A stretch of 64,000 nucleotides of DNA from positions 1 to 64,000 of the forward strand of contig NZ_BCWQ01000006.1 in NCBI RefSeq assembly GCF_001592285.1. The letters run 5' to 3'. The notes under the pieces are model-generated. The model made no database searches. It was given only the letters and a program-made list of their open reading frames with translations, and had not been told where the DNA came from. This DNA comes from Hydrogenophaga pseudoflava NBRC 102511. GTDB lineage: Bacteria; Pseudomonadota; Gammaproteobacteria; Burkholderiales; Burkholderiaceae_C. Below are positions 1-10,224 of this stretch, piece by piece; the first letter of the stretch is position 1, and every line of letters begins with the position of its first letter. Both the position numbers and the translations under genes were made by a program.

Positions 1-129
1 ATCCTGATGGGGCGTCGCATGTCATCACGCGGCAACACCCGCGCCGATGGTGGCGTGCCCAACATCAACCAGTTCGGCAACTCGTACCAGCTGCTGCCTG
101 CCGACTGGGTGGGCCCGTTCTACTACTGA
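1..129 (+). CDS. C-terminal end of an unidentified protein (partial)
   Basis: An open frame enters from the left edge and ends with TGA at 127-129, giving the last 42 residues, which finish in a Trp/Gly/Pro/Tyr-rich end (ADWVGPFYY). It is followed within 20 bp by a strong hairpin terminator, which supports it being a real gene end. The fragment is too short for me to assign a family. Only the stop and the downstream terminator are secure. Confidence 0.55.
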   Translation: MLMGRRMSSRGNTRADGGVPNINQFGNSYQLLPADWVGPFYY

Positions 130-148
130 TACACAGCGAGCACCTGTA

Positions 149-185
149 AAAACACCCGCTGGATTTCACATCCAGCGGGTGTTTT
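149..185. terminator. Bidirectional Rho-independent terminator
   Basis: A perfect 15-bp inverted repeat (149-163 paired with 171-185, 7-nt loop) contains the core ACACCCGCTGGA. It is followed by GTTTTCTTTT on the + strand and GTTTTTACAG on the - strand, so it can end both the partial + gene at 1-129 and the convergent YgiQ gene. Confidence 0.9.
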
Positions 186-232
186 CTTTTCCGGGTCTGG
201 TGTCGCAGGAAAAGGATGTGCCTGTGCCTGCG

Positions 233-2518
<2,286 letters not shown>

Positions 2519-2613
2519 GGGGCCGTTCTGGAGACTTTCGGGGGAACCCGTAAGTGTAGGGGTCCCAGCCTGCCCTGCGTGGGCCTGGGGCCTCCCGCCA
2601 GACTGACGGCGCC

Positions 2614-3210
2614 CTACAGGGAGCGCTTGCGCTCCAGCGGCACCAGCGACAGTTCCGGCACACCTGCGCCCTGCCGTTCCCGCGCTCGCCGGCCCTCGAT
2701 CTTCCCTGCCGCCAGCTTCGCGGTGTAGCGCAACACCTTCAAGTCGTTGAGGTCGGGATAGCCCTGGGGCGCCTGGCTGAAGGTGCACAGCGTTCCATAG
2801 ACCTCGCCACTCGCCAGCACGATGGGCGTGCTGATGTGGGTGCCGATGGAAAAGGGGACATCCTTGAGCAGGGCAGCCGAGGCCGGCAGCCGCCGGGCAT
2901 CGGGGATGAACTCGGGCAGGCGCCCGTCGACCACCCGCTGGCACCACGACACTTCCAGCGGATCAGCGTCGCCGACCGACAACAGAGGATTCCCGGGATC
3001 GGTGTCCACATACCGGATGACCCGCTGGCCCTCGGCAAACTGGGACACGAACACCACGTCCATCTTCATGCGATCGCGCAGCAGTCGCAGCACATCGGAG
3101 ATGGACCGATCAATCAGTTCATCGGACTCGTCCGCGGTGGCCACCAGCAGCTCGGACACCTGCACTTCGAGGTCTTCAGGCCGGTAGCCCGGATCGAACA
3201 GTGGATTCAT
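2614..3210 (-). CDS. GAF domain-containing protein
   Basis: A 198-residue soluble protein consisting of little more than one GAF domain. Residues about 20-165 show the GAF pattern, including the [21 protein letters not shown] segment near residues 120-140. GAF domains bind small ligands or cofactors or serve as signalling modules, and no output domain is attached here. The C-terminus is Arg-rich. The gene has no Shine-Dalgarno sequence; instead TATAAA sits 7 nt before the ATG (see that entry). It is separate from the downstream ygiQ gene. The ligand cannot be inferred. Confidence 0.85.
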   Translation of the reverse strand: MNPLFDPGYRPEDLEVQVSELLVATADESDELIDRSISDVLRLLRDRMKMDVVFVSQFAEGQRVIRYVDTDPGNPLLSVGDADPLEVSWCQRVVDGRLPEFIPDARRLPASAALLKDVPFSIGTHISTPIVLASGEVYGTLCTFSQAPQGYPDLNDLKVLRYTAKLAAGKIEGRRARERQGAGVPELSLVPLERKRSL

Positions 3211-3217
3211 GCGCAGC

Positions 3218-3223
3218 TTTATA
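3218..3223 (-). promoter_or_regulatory. -10-like TATAAA, 7 nt before the GAF gene start
   Basis: On the minus strand TATAAA is followed by seven nucleotides and then the ATG at 3210. No ribosome binding site is visible between them, so transcription from it would begin at or within one base of the start codon. No convincing -35 is visible. Confidence 0.4.
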
Positions 3224-3270
3224 AGGCAAATCCACGTGCCTTGCAGCGCCTCAGACGAAGCCTTTTCCGT

Positions 3271-3474
3271 TCACAGGTCCTTGATCGCTGCATCGATGTG
3301 CGCCTGGAACAAGGTCGGGTCGGCCAGCGCGTTGGCGTTCATCAGCGCGAGCTTTACGAGGAACAACTCGGTTTTCGCGGGGTCGATGACATCGATGGCG
3401 GTCGCGAGCTGGTCGTAGACCTGCTCCAGGCCCGGGATCGTCAGGGTCTGCAGAGGGACATGCTGGCTGCTCAT
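3271..3474 (-). CDS. DUF2783 small protein, partner of the FAD monooxygenase
   Basis: A 67-residue acidic, helix-rich protein starting MSSQHVPLQT. It resembles the DUF2783 family, small proteins of unknown function usually encoded beside FAD-dependent aromatic hydroxylases. The start ATG (3472-3474) overlaps the monooxygenase stop as ATGA, so the two are translationally coupled and probably stoichiometric. A longer frame upstream lies inside the monooxygenase gene and is disregarded. A role as an accessory subunit is inferred only from coupling and family context. Confidence 0.75.
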   Translation of the reverse strand: MSSQHVPLQTLTIPGLEQVYDQLATAIDVIDPAKTELFLVKLALMNANALADPTLFQAHIDAAIKDL

Positions 3475-5180
3475 GATGAGGCTCCTGTGTTCAATCCGAT
3501 GGCGGTGTGGAGGGCGGCGCGCAGCCGGCTGGCGTCCAGCGCGGCCCATCGGGCGCAGACGTGCTGGTCGGGCCGCAGCAGGTAGGCGCCACCCGAGCTC
3601 AGGCCGTGGCGCCGTCTCAGGTGGCCGTCCGCGTCGGGCAAGGTCCGGTCGGCACCGGCAACCGGCTGGCGCGCCCCGACGGCGATCACCTGCAGCGGCA
3701 GGCCCTGGGCTCGTGCCTCGTCGACCAATGCGCGCACATCGTCAGGAAGGCTGGACCCGTTGTCGGTTGCCCACAGCAGGGTGAAGCGGTGGTCGAGGTG
3801 ATCCAGCAGGAAGCGATCGTTGTCCAGGCGGATGTTGCGCGGCGGTGCCCCGTGGCCTGGCCCTCTCTCGAACGCGGCGTTGTCGTCGCTCACCGCGTTG
3901 AGCGGCGAGCGGGTGTACTCGTGCGGTCGGGAGGTGCGCCAGTGGTAGAGCGGCCCGACGAAGGGCTGGGTCAGTGAGAGCGAGAGCACGGCGTCGCGCA
4001 GCAGCCGGAAACCGCGTGTGGGCGGTGTCATGAAACGGGTGCTCTTGCCCGCTTCGTCGATGATTTCGCGCGCCGCGCCCACGCGCTCGCTGCTGTAGCT
4101 CTGCAGCAGCGACGCGGGTGCCACGCCCCGGGCCACCAGCGCCAGCCGCCAAGCCAGGGCCTGGGCGTCCTGGAAGCCGGTGTTGGCGCCACGCACCCCG
4201 AAGATGGGCAGCAGGTGCGCAGCGTCGCCGACAAACAGCACGCGGCCATGCACGTAGTCGGGCAGCGTGAGCGCGCGCGCCGAATAGACCGAGCACCAGT
4301 CCATTTCCCATGGCACGCCGGCGTGGCCGATCATGGCCAGCTGGGCATTGATGCGGGCCTTGAGCGATTCGGGCTGGAGCGCGTCCTCGGGCGTCTCGCC
4401 GGGTGGCAGCTGGTAGTCCAGCCGCCACAGGCCATGCGGCTCGCGGTGCATGAGGATGGTGTTACCCGGGTTCCAGTCGGGGTCGAAGAAGGCCAGGCGC
4501 TCGGTGGGCAGCGGTAGGTCCACGCGGATGTCGGCGATGACGAACTTGCCTTCGTAGGACGCTCCTTCGAGCTTGAGGTCCATGAGGGCGCGGATCGCCG
4601 AGCGGGCACCATCGGCGGCCACCAGCCAGTCGGTTTCCAGCGTGTACGGGCCTTCGGCGGTGTCGACCTGCAACGTGGCACCGGAGGCGTCCTGCCCGAA
4701 CGACACCAGCTTGTTGCCCCAGCGCAGCTCCACCAGCGAATGGGCGTCGCAGGCCTCCACCAGGTACTGCTCGAGGTACTGCTGCTGGATGTTGATCAGC
4801 GGGGCGAAGCGGTCGTCGGGGTCGTGCGGGTTCTCCATCCGGAACACGCGCTGGCCCCGGTAGAAGGAGTTGCCACAGTTCCACGGCAGGCCGTTCTCGG
4901 TGACGCGGTGTGCCACACCCACCTGCTGCAGGATTTCCATCGAGCGCCGCGTGAATGCGATGGCCCGGCTGCCCTCGGACACCTGCCGCTCGGCTTCGAG
5001 CACCACGCAGCGCACGCCCTGCTGCGCCAGCGCCAGCGCGGTCACCAAGCCAATGGGGCCAGCCCCGGCGACGACCACCGGGGCGTGCTGCTGCGCCGGG
5101 TGCTGCGATGGCACCCAGGCATCAAAGACCTGGTAGTCGTAGTAGATCGAGCGCCGCGGCTCGGCGTGGGGCTGGTGCAT
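3471..5180 (-). CDS. FAD-dependent aromatic hydroxylase/monooxygenase
   Basis: A 569-residue class A flavoprotein monooxygenase (PheA/TfdB/MhpA-type). The FAD ADP-binding fingerprint GAGPIG is at residues 39-44, and the second FAD motif (GRVLFVGDAAH) is near residues 308-320. The C-terminal region has the thioredoxin-like fold position expected for the family. The enzyme should insert one oxygen atom into an aromatic or related ring using NAD(P)H; the substrate is unknown. A good ribosome binding site (AGGAG) precedes the ATG at 5180. It forms an operon with the DUF2783 gene. An inverted repeat 50-67 bp upstream, shared with the adjacent LuxR-type gene region, is a candidate operator. Confidence 0.85.
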   Translation of the reverse strand: MHQPHAEPRRSIYYDYQVFDAWVPSQHPAQQHAPVVVAGAGPIGLVTALALAQQGVRCVVLEAERQVSEGSRAIAFTRRSMEILQQVGVAHRVTENGLPWNCGNSFYRGQRVFRMENPHDPDDRFAPLINIQQQYLEQYLVEACDAHSLVELRWGNKLVSFGQDASGATLQVDTAEGPYTLETDWLVAADGARSAIRALMDLKLEGASYEGKFVIADIRVDLPLPTERLAFFDPDWNPGNTILMHREPHGLWRLDYQLPPGETPEDALQPESLKARINAQLAMIGHAGVPWEMDWCSVYSARALTLPDYVHGRVLFVGDAAHLLPIFGVRGANTGFQDAQALAWRLALVARGVAPASLLQSYSSERVGAAREIIDEAGKSTRFMTPPTRGFRLLRDAVLSLSLTQPFVGPLYHWRTSRPHEYTRSPLNAVSDDNAAFERGPGHGAPPRNIRLDNDRFLLDHLDHRFTLLWATDNGSSLPDDVRALVDEARAQGLPLQVIAVGARQPVAGADRTLPDADGHLRRRHGLSSGGAYLLRPDQHVCARWAALDASRLRAALHTAIGLNTGASS

Positions 5181-5229
5181 GCGTGTCTCCTGTAGTGCGC
5201 CGCAGTGTAGGCAGCGACGGGCCGATCGG

Positions 5230-5247
5230 TGTCCTTTTTTCAGGACA
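5230..5247. promoter_or_regulatory. Candidate operator TGTCC-N8-GGACA
   Basis: A perfect 5-bp inverted repeat with an 8-nt spacer (5230-5234 and 5243-5247), followed by a further GGGACA copy at 5251-5256. It lies between the luxR-type gene stop and the monooxygenase start, where a regulator of the monooxygenase would bind. The link to the neighbouring LuxR-type protein is inference. Confidence 0.4.
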
Positions 5248-5261
5248 TCCGGGACAAGTGA

Positions 5262-6104
5262 TCAGGTCGACGCCAGCAGCGCGGCGAACAGTTCACGCTG
5301 CCCGGCCACATCCAGCTTGCGGTAGACCCGCTGGCAGTAGGTCTGGGCGCTGGAAGGCGTCAGGCCCAGGCGTTCAGCAAGAGTGTTGGTGTCCAGGCCG
5401 TCCATGAGCGCCTGCAGCACGTCCTGGTCGCGCCGGGTGAGCTGCGGCCAGCGCCGCACGGCGCGCGCCAGCAGCAGCCCGCCCAGGTCCTGGTGGACGG
5501 CCAGACCGGTGTGGTGCAGGCGCACGGCCTGCACGATCAGCGGCGCAAAGGCCTCGACCACGGCGACCGCAGCGTCGTCGAACGGACCGTGTTCGGTGCC
5601 ACGGTACAGGTGCACCGACATCCAGCGCCGCCCCTCATACAGCGCCAGCACCGCCAGCCGCTCGGCCACCTGCGGCAGCGTGTAGCAGGTCTGGCGATAC
5701 GGGGCATGGGCGATGTCGGCGCCGGTCTGGCGGTGCAGCAGGATGCGCGGCTGCTCGGTGCCCGCCTTTTGCGCGGCAGTCCACTCGGCCTGCATCACGG
5801 CGGCCAGCCCATCGAGCCGGTGGTAGCGGTTGACATAGGCCTCGGCGATGTGGGGTAGTTCTTTGGTGCGCGAACGATCACCCACCGCCACCACGGTGGG
5901 CCTGCGCCCGGGCTCGAAGGAAAAAATGGTGCACTGGGCCAGTGGCGCGTGTGCGCCCACCAGCCGCAACAGGTCTTCGGCCACCGCGTCCCTGGCGCCC
6001 TGGCCCAGGTGGGTCAGCAGCGCGCTGGCCTGCGCCAGCGGCAGGTCCAGCGCAGGCGGCTGGCGAGAGCCCAGCACCCAGTGGCGTCGCGACGGGATGG
6101 ACAT
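5262..6104 (-). CDS. LuxR-family transcriptional regulator
   Basis: A 280-residue regulator with a C-terminal GerE/LuxR helix-turn-helix at about residues 218-275 ([19 protein letters not shown], then [20 protein letters not shown]). The N-terminal part has a GAF-like sensory character but no clear ligand site or receiver aspartate that I can identify. I chose the ATG at 6102-6104; the frame extends upstream, but that stretch runs into the divergent crotonase gene. It sits between, and probably controls, the monooxygenase operon downstream and the divergent crotonase gene. TACAGT lies 7 nt before the start and there is no Shine-Dalgarno sequence. Confidence 0.8.
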   Translation of the reverse strand: MSIPSRRHWVLGSRQPPALDLPLAQASALLTHLGQGARDAVAEDLLRLVGAHAPLAQCTIFSFEPGRRPTVVAVGDRSRTKELPHIAEAYVNRYHRLDGLAAVMQAEWTAAQKAGTEQPRILLHRQTGADIAHAPYRQTCYTLPQVAERLAVLALYEGRRWMSVHLYRGTEHGPFDDAAVAVVEAFAPLIVQAVRLHHTGLAVHQDLGGLLLARAVRRWPQLTRRDQDVLQALMDGLDTNTLAERLGLTPSSAQTYCQRVYRKLDVAGQRELFAALLAST

Positions 6105-6111
6105 GCGAGGC

Positions 6112-6117
6112 ACTGTA
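6112..6117 (-). promoter_or_regulatory. -10-like TACAGT, 7 nt before the luxR-type gene
   Basis: On the minus strand TACAGT is separated from the ATG at 6104 by seven nucleotides, with no ribosome binding site between. It is a candidate leaderless promoter. The -35 region is not recognisable. Confidence 0.3.
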
Positions 6118-6182
6118 GCGCAGGCGACGGCCTGGCGTTGCGCAGCGCTCCTAGCATGCGGGATCGTCATCGAGGAGCCGAC

Positions 6183-7079
6183 ATGCCCGAATTCAGCACC
6201 CTGCGCATCACCCCCGACCCGCAACAGCCGCGCATCGCCCGCCTGCTGCTCAATCGCCCAGAGCAGTACAACGCCATCAACGACGCCATGCCCGGCGAGA
6301 TCCGCGCCGCGGTGGAATGGGCCAACGCCGAGCAGGAAATCCACGTCATCGTGGTCGAAGGGGCGGGCAAGGGCTTCTGTGGCGGCTACGACCTCGCCGG
6401 TTATGCCGAGCAGCGGATCGAACACCCCTGCCAGCAGGAAGCCCCCCCCTGGGACCCGATGGCCGACTACGCCGTCATGAAGCGCAACACCGAGGACTTC
6501 ATGAGCCTGTGGCGCTCATCCAAGCCGACCATCGCCAAAGTGCACGGCGCCGCGGTGGCCGGCGGCAGCGACATCGCGATGTGCTGCGACCTGCTGGTGA
6601 TGGCCGAGGACGCGCGCATCGGCTACATGCCCACCCGCGTCTGGGGCTGCCCGACCACGGCCATGTGGACCTACCGGCTCGGGGCGCTGCGCGCCAAGCA
6701 GATGATGTTCACCGGCGACGTGATCGACGGCCGCACCGCCGCCGACTGGGGGCTGGCCAACGAAGCCGTGCCGGCGGAACAGCTGGAGGACGCGGTGATG
6801 CGGCTGGCCGGGCGCATCGCGGGCGTGCCCTCGTCGCACCTGGCGATGCACAAGCTGGTGGTCAACCAGGCCATGCTCAGCATGGGTCTGGAGCAGACCC
6901 AGATGTTCGCCACCGTGTTCGACGGCATCACGCGTCACAACCCCGAAGGCCTGTGGTTCCGCCGGTACGCCCAGGAACAGGGCTTCAAGGCCGCGGTGCA
7001 GTGGCGCGACAGCGGCCGGCCCATCCCCGAAGGCGATGAAGCACGCGCACTGATCCGGGAAATGGACGCGCGCAAATAG
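6183..7079 (+). CDS. Enoyl-CoA hydratase/isomerase (crotonase) family protein
   Basis: A 298-residue crotonase-fold protein. The oxyanion-hole segments are visible as GFCGGYDL near residue 63 and [18 protein letters not shown] near residues 120-137. The segment where typical hydratases carry a catalytic Glu (LPE..LG) reads [12 protein letters not shown] here, so the chemistry may differ from simple hydration. It has a good ribosome binding site (GAGGAG) 6 nt before the ATG. It is divergent from the LuxR-type regulator, with a 78-bp intergenic region, and probably belongs to the same catabolic group as the FAD monooxygenase. The substrate is unknown. Confidence 0.85.
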   Translation: MPEFSTLRITPDPQQPRIARLLLNRPEQYNAINDAMPGEIRAAVEWANAEQEIHVIVVEGAGKGFCGGYDLAGYAEQRIEHPCQQEAPPWDPMADYAVMKRNTEDFMSLWRSSKPTIAKVHGAAVAGGSDIAMCCDLLVMAEDARIGYMPTRVWGCPTTAMWTYRLGALRAKQMMFTGDVIDGRTAADWGLANEAVPAEQLEDAVMRLAGRIAGVPSSHLAMHKLVVNQAMLSMGLEQTQMFATVFDGITRHNPEGLWFRRYAQEQGFKAAVQWRDSGRPIPEGDEARALIREMDARK

Positions 7080-7206
7080 CAAGCGCGTGTTACGCAACAG
7101 GCGCAACCAGACGTACGGTTCATCTCGTTACCCCTCTTACGGCAGCGTTCCGAATGTAAGCCGCATGGTCCTTAGCATGAGCGCTTCACTTTCAGAAGGA
7201 GCTCGC

Positions 7207-7752
7207 ATGGCACTGCATTTCGGAAAACGCGACAACGAACCCACCAACACCCTCAACCAAGGGCTCAACTCCCCCCGTTACGGCGCCAGCAGCATGAACA
7301 CGCCCTCCTCCAGCAATCAGCCGGAGAGCCGCCAGCCGGCATCGGCTGCGGCATCTGCCAGCACCACCGTGCCTGAAGGCGGCAGCAAGCTCACGGTCGG
7401 CCCGAACATCAAGCTCAAGGGCGTGGAGATCACCGACTGCGACACGCTGGTGGTGGAAGGCCTGGTCGAAGCCACCATGGACTCGCGCGTGATCCAGATC
7501 GCCCAGCAAGGCGCCTTCAAGGGTTCGGCCGAGATCGACATTGCCGAGATCCACGGCGTGTTCGACGGCAACCTCACCGTGCGCCAGAAACTCGTGATCT
7601 ACGCCACCGGCAAGGTCACCGGCAAGATCCGCTACGGCAAGGTGGTGATCGAGGAAGGTGGCCAGCTCTCGGGCGACATCGAATGCTCGGTGGCCGGTAG
7701 CGCCAAGTCATCCTCCTCTGCGGCCAAGCCCTCCATGGCACTCGCCGCCTGA
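7207..7752 (+). CDS. Bactofilin (polymer-forming cytoskeletal protein)
   Basis: A 181-residue bactofilin (DUF583). It has a disordered Ser/Ala/Pro-rich N-terminal tail (about 1-58), a beta-helical core with regular hydrophobic repeats (about 59-160), and a short Ser/Ala-rich tail. Bactofilins self-assemble into filaments at the inner membrane and organise cell-wall or polysaccharide machinery. The ATG at 7207 is preceded by AGAAGGAG; the upstream in-frame extension lacks this. A hairpin terminator follows, so it is probably transcribed alone. The next genes (GspA/GspB with a peptidoglycan-binding domain) also concern the envelope. Confidence 0.92.
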   Translation: MALHFGKRDNEPTNTLNQGLNSPRYGASSMNTPSSSNQPESRQPASAAASASTTVPEGGSKLTVGPNIKLKGVEITDCDTLVVEGLVEATMDSRVIQIAQQGAFKGSAEIDIAEIHGVFDGNLTVRQKLVIYATGKVTGKIRYGKVVIEEGGQLSGDIECSVAGSAKSSSSAAKPSMALAA

Positions 7753-7772
7753 GCATCACCACGCTCTGAACC

Positions 7773-7798
7773 ACACCGCCCGCTTCTGCGGGCGGTGT
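7773..7798 (+). terminator. Hairpin terminator after the bactofilin gene
   Basis: A perfect 11-bp stem (7773-7783 with 7788-7798) with a TTCT loop, followed by the weakly T-rich TCATTT. It separates the bactofilin from the GspA gene. Confidence 0.75.
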
Positions 7799-7802
7799 TC
7801 AT

Positions 7803-7832
7803 TTGCGCCTGCCCCGGCGGCCCCGCTATCCT
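7803..7832 (+). promoter_or_regulatory. Candidate promoter of gspA (TTGCGC-N18-TATCCT), 6 nt before ATG
   Basis: TTGCGC (7803-7808) and TATCCT (7827-7832) are 18 bp apart, and the -10 ends six nucleotides before the ATG at 7839. There is no ribosome binding site in the gap, which predicts a leaderless mRNA. Confidence 0.45.
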
Positions 7833-7838
7833 CTGGGC

Positions 7839-9542
7839 ATGTACGCCGGCTATTTCGGTCTCCAGCAGACTCCCTTTTCCATCGCCCCCGACCCCCGCTA
7901 CCTCCTGATGAGCGAGCGGCACCGGGAGGCGCTGGCGCTGCTTCTGTACGGGGTGCAGGGCGGCGGCGGCTTCGTCCTGCTCACCGGCGAAATCGGCGCC
8001 GGCAAGACCACGGTCTGCCGCTGCTTCCTCGAACAGATCCCCGAGAACTGCCGGGTCGCCTACATCTTCAACCCCAAGCTCACCGTCGGCGACCTGCTCA
8101 AGACGATTTGCCACGAGTTCCAGCTGGAGGTGCGGCACGAAGGCATCGGGCCGGCGACGATCAAGGACTATCTTGATCCGCTGAACGAGTACCTGCTGCA
8201 CAGCCACGCAGCCGGTCAGCGCAACGTGCTGATCATCGACGAGGCGCAGAACCTCACGCCCCACGTGCTGGAACAGCTGCGGCTGCTCACCAATCTTGAA
8301 ACCAACGAGCGCAAACTGTTGCAGATTGTGCTGATCGGCCAGCCCGAGCTGCGCGCCGTGCTCGCCCAACCCGAGCTGGAACAGCTGGCGCAGCGGGTGA
8401 TCGCGCGGTTCCACCTCGGCGCCCTCAGCGAGACCGAAACCCGGCAGTACGTGCGCCATCGCATGGAGGTGGCGGGCCTCAAGGGACCTCTGCCGTTCAG
8501 CGCGGAAGCGCTCGCGCGCGTCCACGCGATCACCCGGGGAGTGCCCCGACGCATCAACCTGCTGTGCGACCGCGCACTGCTGGGCGCCTACGCCACCGAC
8601 AGCCGGCAAATCGGTCCCGCGATGGTGGACAAGGCGGCCAGCGAGGTGTTCGACATGCCCGCCACCCGGTCCGTGCCACCGCCGGTCAAGGCACTGGCCA
8701 GCCGCTCCTGGCAGACGCTGGCGCTGGGTGCACTGGGCGGCGCCGTGCTGGCCGCCGGCGTGGCCGCTGTCCTCTGGCAGCAGCGCGCACCGTCGCAAAC
8801 ACCTCTTCCCCATCCATCCAGCCCCACCGCGAGTCCCGCCACGGGTTCGGCTCCGGTGGCGCCGACACCCGCGCCAGCTCAGCCCCTGTCCACCGCGGCC
8901 GTCGAGGCACCTGCCGACCCACTTCACGCAAGCGCCCCTGCCCCCCTCGTCAAGCCGCCAGTGGCCGCAGACCTGCTGGGCTCCGAGGTCACCGCATGGC
9001 GTGAGCTCGGCGCACTCTGGGGCCAGTCCCTCACCGGGAACGATCCCTGCACCGCGGCCTTGAAGCAGCAACTGCAGTGCTTCAGCACGCAGCGCATGAC
9101 GCTGCACGGCCTGCGCCAGCTGAACCGCCCGGGCATCCTGTTGCTGCGCCTTGGCAGTGAGGAACCGCGGCGCGCCCTCGTCACCGCCATGACCGCAGAA
9201 ACCGCCACGCTGCAGGCCAATGGCCAGCGCTGGCTGATGCCGCTGACCGCACTCGCCGACATCTGGCGCGGCGACTATGCGACCCTCTGGCGCCAGCCCG
9301 AGGGCACGCGGGGCAGGATCACACAGAACCCCCAGGGTGTGGCCGGCGACTGGCTTTCGGGAGAGCTCATCAGCCTCCAGGCCAAGGGCCTGATTCCCGC
9401 CGAGGCCAGCACCTTCGCCACCCGCCTGAAGGCCTTCCAGCAGACACAAGGCCTGGAGGCCGACGGTGTGGCCGGGTCCATGACCTTCATGCAGGTCAAC
9501 CTGGCCGCGGGTGTGGACGAACCGCGCCTGAGCAAGCCCTGA
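7839..9542 (+). CDS. gspA: GspA/ExeA-type AAA ATPase with peptidoglycan-binding domain
   Basis: A 567-residue inner-membrane ATPase of the ExeA/GspA family. These act with GspB to let the type II secretion secretin assemble through peptidoglycan. The N-terminal AAA domain has Walker A GEIGAGKTT at 50-58 and Walker B VLIIDEAQ near residue 130. One transmembrane segment lies at about 290-312, followed by a Pro/Ala-rich linker, and the C-terminal peptidoglycan-binding domain is at about 507-560. The ATG at 7839 begins the family-typical MYAGYFGL; an upstream frame extension overlaps the terminator. gspB follows after 13 bp. No other type II secretion gene is in the window. Confidence 0.9.
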   Translation: MYAGYFGLQQTPFSIAPDPRYLLMSERHREALALLLYGVQGGGGFVLLTGEIGAGKTTVCRCFLEQIPENCRVAYIFNPKLTVGDLLKTICHEFQLEVRHEGIGPATIKDYLDPLNEYLLHSHAAGQRNVLIIDEAQNLTPHVLEQLRLLTNLETNERKLLQIVLIGQPELRAVLAQPELEQLAQRVIARFHLGALSETETRQYVRHRMEVAGLKGPLPFSAEALARVHAITRGVPRRINLLCDRALLGAYATDSRQIGPAMVDKAASEVFDMPATRSVPPPVKALASRSWQTLALGALGGAVLAAGVAAVLWQQRAPSQTPLPHPSSPTASPATGSAPVAPTPAPAQPLSTAAVEAPADPLHASAPAPLVKPPVAADLLGSEVTAWRELGALWGQSLTGNDPCTAALKQQLQCFSTQRMTLHGLRQLNRPGILLLRLGSEEPRRALVTAMTAETATLQANGQRWLMPLTALADIWRGDYATLWRQPEGTRGRITQNPQGVAGDWLSGELISLQAKGLIPAEASTFATRLKAFQQTQGLEADGVAGSMTFMQVNLAAGVDEPRLSKP

Positions 9543-9555
9543 ACGCCGCCGCGCC

Positions 9556-10224
9556 ATGTCCTACATCCTTGATGCACTCAAACGGGCCGACGCCGAACGT
9601 GAGCGGGGCCACGTGCCCGGCCTGCACAGCCAGGGCTCGCCGGCCCCCGCAGCGGGTGCGGCGCGGGCGAGGCGGTTCGGACTGCCCATGATGGCGGGAG
9701 CCATCGTCCTGCTGCTGGCAGCGGCGACCGCCTTCTGGTGGTGGAACTCTCCCCACCGAGAGGCACCGGCGCCGGTTGCTGTGGTGCAAGCACCAGTCAG
9801 CGCGCTGGAGAAGCCGGACATGGCACCGGAGGCATCGGCGACTCCCCCTGTCCCTGCGCTGCCCATTCTGGCACCGCCACAGGTGGCCGCCCCGCCGCCT
9901 GCGCCCCGCGCCGCGTCTGCCCCTGCGACGGCTTCTGCAACCTCACCCGCAGCGGCGTCCAGTGCGCCCACGCCCCCTGCACCATCCGCCTCCGCCGGCA
10001 TGGACGGACAACCTCCGCCAGCCGCCGCGGCCCCCGCATCGGCACCTGCGGTCAAGGTCTCTGGTGTCACCTACTCCTCGAACGCGGCCCATCGGATGCT
10101 GATCGCCAACGGGAAGGTGGTGCGCGAAGGCGAGGAAATCGAGCCGGGTCTCAAGGTGGAGGTCATTTCCCCCAGAAGCGCCATACTCAACCACCGTGGC
10201 TCCCGATACAACATCAACTACTGA
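9556..10224 (+). CDS. gspB: General secretion pathway protein B
   Basis: A 222-residue protein starting with the family signature MSYILDALKRAD. It has one transmembrane helix at about 41-62, a long low-complexity Pro/Ala linker (about 65-160), and the C-terminal GspB domain at about 165-222 (GVTYSS...GEEIEPGLKVE). It partners with GspA in the inner membrane for secretin assembly. The gene follows gspA by 13 bp and its 3' end is overlapped 29 bp by the next gene, so the three are probably one transcript. Confidence 0.9.
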   Translation: MSYILDALKRADAERERGHVPGLHSQGSPAPAAGAARARRFGLPMMAGAIVLLLAAATAFWWWNSPHREAPAPVAVVQAPVSALEKPDMAPEASATPPVPALPILAPPQVAAPPPAPRAASAPATASATSPAAASSAPTPPAPSASAGMDGQPPPAAAAPASAPAVKVSGVTYSSNAAHRMLIANGKVVREGEEIEPGLKVEVISPRSAILNHRGSRYNINY

